Below, piece by piece: positions 55,267 through 64,000 of a DNA stretch of 64,000 bases. The notes under the pieces were generated by a model. That model saw only the letters and a program-made list of their open reading frames with translations, searched no databases and was not told where the DNA came from. Position numbers and translations under genes: made by a program. The DNA is from Streptomyces sp. CB02366 (GTDB lineage Bacteria > Actinomycetota > Actinomycetes > Streptomycetales > Streptomycetaceae): assembly GCF_001905905.1 (NCBI RefSeq), contig NZ_LIVT01000003.1:558001-622000 (forward strand), written 5' to 3'. Each line of letters opens with the position of its first letter. The first letter of the stretch is position 1.

Positions 55267-56744
55267 CTGGCCGCCTCCGCAAGCTCGTGGTGTTCGGCCA
55301 CCAGGTCCACGCCCTCGGTGCCCACTGCCTTCGCCTCGACCATACGGCCCGGCACGAGTCCCTCGCGTGTGGTGAAGACCACCTGGCCGTCCGTTTCGGG
55401 TGCCTGGTGAGCCGCGCGCCCGACCGCGACCTCGCCGTCCTCGTCCGACTCCACGGACTCCACCAGCACCTGGAGGGTCTCCCCCACGCGCTCCTCGGCG
55501 CGCTGCGACGTCAGCTCCTCGGCCAGCTGGGAGATGTGGGCGAGACGCTCCGCGATGGTGTCGGCGTCGAGCTTGTTCTCGTAACCGACCGCCTCGGTGC
55601 CCTCCTCGTCGGAGTAGCCGAAGACGCCGATCGCGTCGAGGCGGGCACCGGTGAGGAAGCGTTCCAGCTCCGCGAGGTCGGCCTCGGTCTCGCCGGGGAA
55701 GCCGACGATGAAGTTGGAGCGGGCGCCGGCCTCGGGCGCCTTGCTCCGAATGGTGTCCAGCAGCTCCAGGAAGCGGTCGGTGTCGCCGAAGCGGCGCATC
55801 GCGCGCAGCACGCCGGGGGCGGAGTGCTGGAAGGAGAGGTCGAAGTACGGGGCGACCTTCGGCGTCGAGGTGAGCACGTCGATGAGGCCGGGGCGCATCT
55901 CGGCGGGCTGGAGGTAGCTGACCCGGATCCGCTCGATGCCGTCCACGTCGGCCAGCTCGGGCAGCAGGGTCTCCAGCAGGCGGATGTCGCCGAGGTCCTT
56001 GCCGTAGGAGGTGTTGTTCTCGGAGACCAGCATGACCTCCTTGACGCCCTGCTCGGCCAGCCAGCGGGTCTCCTGGAGCACGTCCGACGGGCGGCGCGAG
56101 ATGAAGGAGCCGCGGAAGGAGGGGATGGCGCAGAAGGAGCAGCGGCGGTCGCAGCCGGAGGCGAGCTTCACGGAGGCGACGGGGCTGGTGCCGAGGCGGC
56201 GGCGCAGCGGGGCCCGCGGTCCGGAGACCGGAGCGACGCCCTCCGGCAGGTCCTCGGGGGCGGGGGCGGGCGTCTCCTGGGCGTGGCCGGGCAGCGCCAC
56301 GGCGGCGTCCTGCCGCTCGGCGGGGCTGATCGGCAGCAGCTTGCGGCGGTCGCGCGGGGTGTGCGAGGCGTGGATGCCGCCGTTGAGGATGGTCTGGAGC
56401 CGGTCGGAGATGTCGGCGTAGTCGTCGAATCCGAGGACGCCGTCCGCCTCCGGCAGGGCCTCGGCGAGGTCCTTCCCGTAGCGCTCGGCCATACAGCCGA
56501 CGGCGACGACGGCCTGGGTGCGGCCGTGGTCCTTCAGATCGTTGGCTTCGAGCAGGGCGTCGACGGAGTCCTTCTTGGCGGCTTCGACGAACCCACAGGT
56601 GTTGACGACTGCGACATCCGCGTCGGAGGCATCCTCGACGAGGTCCCAGCCGTCCGCTGCCAAGCGGCCTGCAAGCTCCTCCGAGTCCACCTCGTTACGG
56701 GCGCAGCCAAGAGTGACAAGGGCGACGGTACGGCGTTCGGGCAT
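55263..56744 (-). CDS. rimO: Ribosomal protein S12 methylthiotransferase RimO
   Basis: A 493-residue radical-SAM methylthiotransferase. The UPF0004 domain has the three cluster Cys in [36 protein letters not shown] and [10 protein letters not shown]. The radical-SAM Cys are in [25 protein letters not shown] domain forms the C-terminus ([20 protein letters not shown]). It adds a methylthio group to Asp88-equivalent of S12. An insert rich in Pro/Ala (about 150-190) precedes the radical-SAM domain. Confidence 0.95.
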   Translation of the reverse strand: MPERRTVALVTLGCARNEVDSEELAGRLAADGWDLVEDASDADVAVVNTCGFVEAAKKDSVDALLEANDLKDHGRTQAVVAVGCMAERYGKDLAEALPEADGVLGFDDYADISDRLQTILNGGIHASHTPRDRRKLLPISPAERQDAAVALPGHAQETPAPAPEDLPEGVAPVSGPRAPLRRRLGTSPVASVKLASGCDRRCSFCAIPSFRGSFISRRPSDVLQETRWLAEQGVKEVMLVSENNTSYGKDLGDIRLLETLLPELADVDGIERIRVSYLQPAEMRPGLIDVLTSTPKVAPYFDLSFQHSAPGVLRAMRRFGDTDRFLELLDTIRSKAPEAGARSNFIVGFPGETEADLAELERFLTGARLDAIGVFGYSDEEGTEAVGYENKLDADTIAERLAHISQLAEELTSQRAEERVGETLQVLVESVESDEDGEVAVGRAAHQAPETDGQVVFTTREGLVPGRMVEAKAVGTEGVDLVAEHHELAEAAR

Positions 56745-56857
56745 GGACTCAAGACTACTTCGTCCCCGCGCCCCTCCTGCCGTGCAGGGTTGCCGAGGCC
56801 ACCCACGAGCGCTTTTCCGCTACGGGGAGTGACGGGCGCGGGCCCGGGAAGACCGGC

Positions 56858-56884
56858 GGGCGCCCGGCGCGGGGCCGGACGCCC
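56858..56884 (-). terminator. Terminator downstream of the rodZ-like gene
   Basis: GGGCGCCCGGC / GCCGGACGCCC, 11 bp with one mismatch and a 5-base loop, 35 bp after the rodZ-like stop. Confidence 0.6.
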
Positions 56885-56918
56885 GTCGTGGCGCCTGCGG
56901 AGAGGTGAGGGCGGCGGA

Positions 56919-57722
56919 TCAGCCTGCCTCGGGGTCGCCCTTGGTGTAGGTGAGGCGTTCGACCTGGCCGGGACCGAAGCGGTCCTGGACCTGCTTTCCG
57001 TTGACGAAGAGCTGGATCGCCCCGGCGTCGCCGAGGACGAGGTCGATGCGCTCGTTGTCCTGGAAGGTCTTGGACTCGCCCTGGAGCAGCAGCCCGTCGA
57101 AGAGCAGCCGTCCGTTGTGGTCCTTGGCCGAGATCCAGCTCTTGCCCCGGTCGGCGCTGAGCTTGACCGTCACCTTGTCCCGGGGGGCGGCGGCGATGGC
57201 GCTCTCGGAGGGCACGGGCTTGGGGGCGGCAGGCTTGGTCGCGGTGGGCTTGGCCGCCGACTTGTCGGGCTGGGAGCCTTCCGCGAGCTGCGCGGTGTTG
57301 GAGGGTTCGTCCTCGCCTCCGTTGAAGAGGGTGAACCCGGCGAACCCGACGACGGCGACGATGGCCGCGACCATGGCGGCGGTCCAGTTGGGCCGCCGGG
57401 GTTCGGACCGGATGCGTTCCGCCTCGAAGAGGGGGGCCGCCGGGGTCGGAGCGGGACGGCCGCCGTGGTCGGCGTCGTACTCCTCGACCAGCGGTTCCGG
57501 ATCGAGGCCCACGGCGCGGGCGAGCGTGCGGATGTGGCCGCGGGCGTAGACGTCGCCGCCGCAGCGGGAGAAGTCGTCCTGCTCGATCGCGTGCACGATG
57601 GGCATGCGCACCCGGGTGGAGCTGCTGACTTCCTCGACCGTCAGACCTGCGGCGATACGAGCCTGCTGAAGGGCACGACCGATCGAAGGCCGGTCGTCTT
57701 CGGGGGAGTTGCCGATGGACAC
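56919..57722 (-). CDS. RodZ-like HTH membrane protein
   Basis: A 267-residue protein: cytoplasmic HTH_25 domain (ALQQARIAAGLTVEEVSSST, RVRMPIVHAIEQDDFS, ARGHIRTLARAVGLDP) at 12-80, one membrane helix at about 122-142 (WTAAMVAAIVAVVGFAGFTL), an Ala/Pro/Lys linker, and a C-terminal DUF4115 beta domain (SWISAKDHNGRLLFDGLLLQ; LVLGDAGAIQLFVNGKQV). RodZ links MreB to the membrane in rods; in Streptomyces the role in mycelial growth is not defined here. It is the usual neighbour of ftsK and rimO. Confidence 0.88.
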   Translation of the reverse strand: MSIGNSPEDDRPSIGRALQQARIAAGLTVEEVSSSTRVRMPIVHAIEQDDFSRCGGDVYARGHIRTLARAVGLDPEPLVEEYDADHGGRPAPTPAAPLFEAERIRSEPRRPNWTAAMVAAIVAVVGFAGFTLFNGGEDEPSNTAQLAEGSQPDKSAAKPTATKPAAPKPVPSESAIAAAPRDKVTVKLSADRGKSWISAKDHNGRLLFDGLLLQGESKTFQDNERIDLVLGDAGAIQLFVNGKQVQDRFGPGQVERLTYTKGDPEAG

Positions 57723-58042
57723 GGGGGCGCCTTTCGAGCGTGAGCCACCTGCTGGATGTTCAGTCTAGGGGGGGTACGAAAGGGAGGGGCAACCGGGAGG
57801 GACGACTTTGTACGCCATCGGGTTCGCCGGTCGGCCCCGCTTCCGGCTCCGGGGAGGAGCGGCGGCGGAGCACGGCCCCGATCGAGGACTGGGCAACCGG
57901 TAGTGGGCCGAACGGGGGTGGGGGCACGGGCGGGGCGAGACGGAGCGGGCTACGGGGAGGAGCACGGTTCCGTCCCTCCCTTCAACTGGACGTACGGCCG
58001 TACGAAACGGTTGCCCACAAAACCTTTACGGAGCGGATTCCG
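57723..58042. other. 320-bp intergenic region between rodZ-like gene and ftsK stop
   Basis: No credible gene is present; a short reverse frame of 66 residues is Pro/Arg/Ser-rich noise. The region holds a 14-bp perfect palindrome CGTACGGCCGTACG at 57991-58004 and, at 58026-58058, a tandem pair of TTACGGAGCGGATTCC with 17-bp period, the second copy forming the ftsK stop. The rodZ-like promoter should lie near 57730-57800 on the reverse strand, but no clear hexamers are seen. Confidence 0.6.
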
Positions 58043-60832
58043 TTACGGAGCGGATTCCCCGCGGATGACGGCCAACACGCCGTCGAGTTCGTCGGGTTTC
58101 ACGAGGACGTCGCGCGCCTTGGAGCCCTCGCTCGGTCCGACGATGGAGCGGGACTCCATGAGGTCCATCAGCCGTCCCGCCTTCGCGAAGCCGACCCGGA
58201 GCTTGCGCTGGAGCATGGAGGTCGATCCGAACTGGGTGGAGACGACCAGTTCGGCGGCCTGGCAGAGCAGGTCCAGGTCGTCGCCGATGTCCTCGTCGAT
58301 CTCCTTCTTCTGCTGGGTGCCGACGACGACGTCCTCCCGGAAGACCGGGGCCATCTGGTCCTTGCAGTGCTGGACGACGGCGGCGACCTCGTCCTCGGTG
58401 ACGAACGCCCCCTGCATGCGGGTGGGCTTGTTGGCGCCCATCGGGAGGAAGAGCCCGTCGCCCTTGCCGATGAGCTTCTCGGCGCCGGGCTGGTCGAGGA
58501 TGACGCGGCTGTCGGCGAGCGAGGAGGTGGCGAAGGCGAGCCGGGAGGGGACGTTGGCCTTGATCAGGCCGGTCACCACGTCGACCGAGGGCCGCTGGGT
58601 GGCCAGCACCAGGTGGATTCCGGCCGCGCGGGCCAGCTGGGTGATGCGGACGATGGAGTCCTCGACGTCGCGCGGGGCCACCATCATCAGGTCGGCCAGC
58701 TCGTCGACGATCACCAGGAGATAGGGGTACGGGGACAGCTCCCGCTCGCTGCCCTCGGGCAGCTTGAGCTTGCCCTCGCGCACCGCCTTGTTGAAGTCGT
58801 CGATGTGCCGGTAGCCGAAGTTGGCCAGGTCGTCGTAGCGCAGGTCCATCTCGCGGACGACCCACTGGAGCGCCTCGGCGGCCTTCTTGGGATTGGTGAT
58901 GATCGGGGTGATGAGGTGGGGGATGCCCTCGTACGCGGTCAGCTCGACGCGCTTGGGGTCGACGAGGACCATCCGCACGTCCTCGGGGGTGGCCCGCACC
59001 ATGACCGAGGTGATCAGGCAGTTGATGCAGGAGGACTTTCCGGAGCCGGTGGCGCCGGCCACCAGCATGTGGGGCATCTTGGCCAGGCTGTGCATGACGT
59101 AGCCGCCCTCGACGTCCTTGCCGAAGGCCACCATCATCGGGTCGTCGTCCTCGGCCAGGCGCAGCACGTCTCCGAGGTTGACCATCTCCCGGTCGCTGTT
59201 GGGGATCTCGATGCCGACCGCCGACTTGCCGGGGATCGGGGAGATGATCCGCACGTCCGGGCTGGCCACGGCGTAGGCGATGTTCTTGGCCAGGGCTGTG
59301 ATCTTCTCGACCTTCACGGCGGGGCCGAGCTCGATCTCGTAGCGGGTGACCGTCGGCCCCCGGGTGAAGCCGGTGACCGCGGCGTCGACCTTGAACTCGG
59401 TGAAGACGTTGGTCAGCGAGGCCACGACCGCGTCGTTGGCGGCGCTGCGGGTCTTGCCGGGCCCCCCGCGCTCCAGCAGGTCGAGCGAGGGCAGGGAGTA
59501 CGTGATGTCGCCGGAGAGCTGGAGCTGTTCGGCGCGGGCGGGCAGCCCCGGCGAGGACTCGGGGGCGGGCTTGGTCAGGTCGGGCACCCCGCCCGACCGC
59601 TCCTCGGCGTCCCCGGACGCGGGGACGGACTTCCGCACGCCCGGCTTCGGGCGCTCCTCCTGTTCGGCCTCCCGGGCGCCGGGCACGGGCGTACCGGTGC
59701 GCTCCCGGTCCACGGAGACGCCCTGCGTCAGGTCCGCGACGACCGGGGAGGGCGGCATGCCGTTGAGTACCGCCCCGTCGAGCGCGGCAGCGGCGGCGGC
59801 CGCGACGTCCACCGCGTCCAACGGCCGGTTCATCGCGGGCTGGGCGGAGGGCCGGCGGGTCCTGCGCCGCTTGGTGAGCGCCTCCTCCTCGGCCTGGTCG
59901 TGGTGGGGGGCCGGGCCGGCGTCGGTGCGCCGGCCCCCGCGCCGGCGGGATCCGGCGGGCAGGGCCTCGCGCCACTGTTCGTCGTAGCGCTCGTCGTCGT
60001 CCTCGTACCCCCCGAGGTCCTCGGGGTCCGGTTCGACGATGCCGAGGCGGACGCCCAGCTGACGCAGCCGTTGCGGGATGGCGTTGACCGGGGTGGCGGT
60101 GACGACGAGGAGCCCGAACACGGTCAGCAGCACGAGCAGCGGTACGGCGAGGACCTCGCCCATCATGAAGATCAGCGGCTTGGAGGCGGCCCAGCCGATC
60201 AGGCCGCCCGCGTCCTGCATCGCCTCGGTGCCCGCGTCCCGGCCCGGCGAACCGCAGGCGATGTGGACCTGGCCGAGGACGCCGACGACGAGGGCGGACA
60301 GCCCGATCACGATGCGGCCGTTGGCCTCCGGCCGCTCCGGATAGAGGATCAGCCGCACCGCCATCGCGCCCAGGAGTATCGGCGCGAGCAGATCGAGCCG
60401 CCCGAAGGCGCCGGTGACCAGCATCTCGACCAGGTCGCCGACCGGGCCCTGGAGGTTGGACCAGGTGCCGGCGGCGACGACCAGCGCCAGGCCGAGCAGC
60501 AGCAGCGCGAGGCCGTCCTTGCGGTGGGCGGGGTCAAGTCCCTTGGCTCCGCGCCCTATCGAGCGGAACACCGCGCCGACACCGTGCGCGGTCCCGAGCC
60601 AGACCGCGCGTACCAGGCGGTAGAGGCCGCCGGTGGGGGACGGCGCCGGCTTGGGCGCGGGCTTCCTGGCCGCCGCCTTCTTGACGGGGGCCCTCTTCAC
60701 GGGAGCCGCCGCCCTCTTCGCGGCGGCCTTCTTCGCGGGCGCGGCTTTCTTCGCCGGCCCCGCGGTACGGCCGACGCGCTTCGTGGTGCCCGCCGTGCCC
60801 TGGGAACCCTTGCCGGACGTACGTGAGGCCAT
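58043..60832 (-). CDS. ftsK: DNA translocase FtsK/SpoIIIE
   Basis: A 929-residue septal DNA pump. The N-terminus is Lys/Ala-rich (KKAAPAKKAAAKRAAAPVKR), then four membrane helices lie between about 75 and 230, followed by a long Pro/Glu linker. The motor has Walker A MLVAGATGSGKSSCIN, Walker B LLVIVDELADLMMVAPRDVE and ITQLARAAGIHLVLATQRPS. The gamma winged-helix at the C-terminus (FGSTSMLQRKLRVGFAKAGR) reads KOPS-type sites. It clears chromosomes from sporulation septa. ATG 60832 is preferred over 60868. Confidence 0.96.
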   Translation of the reverse strand: MASRTSGKGSQGTAGTTKRVGRTAGPAKKAAPAKKAAAKRAAAPVKRAPVKKAAARKPAPKPAPSPTGGLYRLVRAVWLGTAHGVGAVFRSIGRGAKGLDPAHRKDGLALLLLGLALVVAAGTWSNLQGPVGDLVEMLVTGAFGRLDLLAPILLGAMAVRLILYPERPEANGRIVIGLSALVVGVLGQVHIACGSPGRDAGTEAMQDAGGLIGWAASKPLIFMMGEVLAVPLLVLLTVFGLLVVTATPVNAIPQRLRQLGVRLGIVEPDPEDLGGYEDDDERYDEQWREALPAGSRRRGGRRTDAGPAPHHDQAEEEALTKRRRTRRPSAQPAMNRPLDAVDVAAAAAAALDGAVLNGMPPSPVVADLTQGVSVDRERTGTPVPGAREAEQEERPKPGVRKSVPASGDAEERSGGVPDLTKPAPESSPGLPARAEQLQLSGDITYSLPSLDLLERGGPGKTRSAANDAVVASLTNVFTEFKVDAAVTGFTRGPTVTRYEIELGPAVKVEKITALAKNIAYAVASPDVRIISPIPGKSAVGIEIPNSDREMVNLGDVLRLAEDDDPMMVAFGKDVEGGYVMHSLAKMPHMLVAGATGSGKSSCINCLITSVMVRATPEDVRMVLVDPKRVELTAYEGIPHLITPIITNPKKAAEALQWVVREMDLRYDDLANFGYRHIDDFNKAVREGKLKLPEGSERELSPYPYLLVIVDELADLMMVAPRDVEDSIVRITQLARAAGIHLVLATQRPSVDVVTGLIKANVPSRLAFATSSLADSRVILDQPGAEKLIGKGDGLFLPMGANKPTRMQGAFVTEDEVAAVVQHCKDQMAPVFREDVVVGTQQKKEIDEDIGDDLDLLCQAAELVVSTQFGSTSMLQRKLRVGFAKAGRLMDLMESRSIVGPSEGSKARDVLVKPDELDGVLAVIRGESAP

Positions 60833-61000
60833 GGTGCCGAGGTTACCGCTGTCGACGCCCGTGAACACGTTCGCCTACTGGTTCACCCGTCCGTGTCGCC
60901 TACAGGCGGCTGGGAAGTGACGTCCGTTCACCTCGGTGCCCGACGCGCCATCGGGAACCGGCGTGCGCCGGGGCGGCGGGCCGGAGCGGTGCGGGCGGGG

Positions 61001-61684
61001 TCAGCTCGGAGCGGGCAGCACGCCCGCGCTTCCGCCGGTGCCCGGCTCCAGGGCGTCGAGCGCCCGGCGCAGACCGGTCAGCTTGCGTTCCAGGTGGGCG
61101 GCGGTGGCGACCGCCGCGGCGTCCGCGGATTCGTCGTCGAGCTGCTTGGAGAGCGCTTCGGCCTGCTCCTCGACCGCGGCGAGCCGCGCGGAGAGTTCGG
61201 CCAGCAGACCGGCCGGCTCCTTCTCGTGCCGACCGCCCGCGTGGCCGTCGCCCTCCAACTGCAGGCGCAGCAGCGCCGCCTGCTCCCGGAGCTTGCAGTT
61301 CTTCATGTACAGCTCGACGAAGACCGAGACCTTGGCACGGAGCACCCACGGGTCGAACGGCTTCGAGATGTAGTCCACCGCACCGGCCGCGTAGCCGCGG
61401 AAGGTGTGGTGCGGACCGTGGTTGATCGCGGTGAGGAAGATGATGGGGATGTCCCGGGTCCGCTCCCGCCGCTTGATGTGCGCGGCGGTCTCGAAGCCGT
61501 CCATGCCCGGCATCTGGACGTCCAGCAGAATGACCGCGAAATCGTCCGTGAGCAGCGCTTTGAGCGCCTCCTCCCCTGACGATGCCCGGACCAGTGTCTG
61601 ATCGAGCGCAGAGAGGATGGCCTCCAGCGCCAGCAGATTCTCCGGCCGGTCATCGACCAGGAGGATCTTGGCCTTCTGCACCAT
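61001..61684 (-). CDS. Response regulator with C-terminal coiled coil
   Basis: A 227-residue protein. Residues 5-125 are a receiver domain: KILLVDDRPENLLALEAILS, the phosphoacceptor Asp in VILLDVQMPGMDGFETAAHI, IPIIFLTAINHG and the Lys in GAVDYISKPFDPWVLRAKVS. No DNA-binding domain follows; instead there is a coiled coil (LREQAALLRLQLEGDGHAGG; LLAELSARLAAVEEQAEALS). It lies 244 bp downstream of the hybrid kinase on the same strand and is the probable phosphotransfer partner. Start MVQKAK is used over an upstream frame. Confidence 0.88.
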   Translation of the reverse strand: MVQKAKILLVDDRPENLLALEAILSALDQTLVRASSGEEALKALLTDDFAVILLDVQMPGMDGFETAAHIKRRERTRDIPIIFLTAINHGPHHTFRGYAAGAVDYISKPFDPWVLRAKVSVFVELYMKNCKLREQAALLRLQLEGDGHAGGRHEKEPAGLLAELSARLAAVEEQAEALSKQLDDESADAAAVATAAHLERKLTGLRRALDALEPGTGGSAGVLPAPS

Positions 61685-61928
61685 GGCCCGTCCTCCTCGC
61701 CCCGGAAATGCGCCGGGTGCCGCCTCAGGGGACGACTCCCTTGCGCCGTCCGTCCTTGTGCCGGTCATGGTAGCCGCACCCCGCCCGTCACCACACCCTG
61801 TCACCGCGATGTCACCGTGCACATACCGCAAACGCGGTGAGAGACCAGAAGGTTCCCCGAATGCAGCGGGTTCACACCCGTTCGAGCAGAGTCGGACAAC
61901 AACTCCTGCCGATTCGCTCAGTCTTCGA

Positions 61929-64000
<2,072 letters not shown>

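Noticed and set aside
55248..57743. 831-residue forward frame over rimO and rodZ-like genes
   Set aside because: Crosses two well-supported reverse genes and their junction; pure shadow.
57765..57965. 66-residue reverse frame in the rodZ-ftsK gap
   Set aside because: Pro/Arg/Ser-rich, no ribosome site, no family; treated as noncoding.
57740..60826. 1028-residue forward frame opposite ftsK
   Set aside because: Antisense to ftsK with low-complexity Gly/Asp/Val sequence.

Overview
The window is high-GC actinobacterial DNA. Gene content and order (recA, AI-2E exporter, DUF3046, lhr, nei, dps, clgR-like, cinA, pgsA, rimO, rodZ-like, ftsK) match the conserved recA-ftsK region of a Streptomyces chromosome. 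That block is interrupted by an apparently complete temperate siphovirus prophage of about 40.2 kb (12486-52707).

Left host flank (1-12485): the 5' end of recA with an SOS-type promoter, an AI-2E family exporter, a DUF3046 gene, a terpene-cyclase-like alpha/alpha-barrel protein, azlC/azlD with an AraC regulator, the giant helicase gene lhr, the DNA glycosylase gene nei, a broken short-chain dehydrogenase, a small membrane protein and csbD. Right host flank (52708-64000): dps, a ClgR-like regulator, cinA, pgsA, rimO, a rodZ-like gene, ftsK, a response regulator and the 3' part of a large hybrid histidine kinase.

The prophage sits in the 3' end of dps. A 36-bp perfect direct repeat (12486-12521 and 52672-52707) holds the last dps codons and stop, so dps is rebuilt at attR, while the original dps downstream DNA, including a likely terminator, is stranded beyond attL. 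From left to right the prophage carries: a tyrosine integrase; a divergent repressor/Cro-type switch with CGTTGCG operators; a long translationally coupled early operon (YqaJ-type nuclease plus ERF annealing protein, three WhiB-like proteins, a replication protein gene with six internal iterons, a DnaC-like loader, a C5-cytosine methylase-like protein and a PAPS-reductase-like protein); a reverse-strand FxLYD-type membrane protein; a cluster of small membrane proteins with an SpdB/DUF2637-like member; a strong terminator; then HK97-type packaging and head genes, tail genes with a programmed -1 frameshift, adsorption proteins, and a lysis cassette. The right end has a GntR-type regulator with palindromic operators, two Cys-rich small proteins and an XRE regulator.

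No inactivating mutation was seen in any essential phage module, so the element is probably inducible. The most interesting signals are the helically phased iterons inside the replication gene (a probable origin), the methylase/PAPS-reductase pair with DnaJ-type CxxCxGxG knuckles, the independent start inside the endolysin, a 15-bp box upstream of both the packaging and capsid units, and the dps attachment site.
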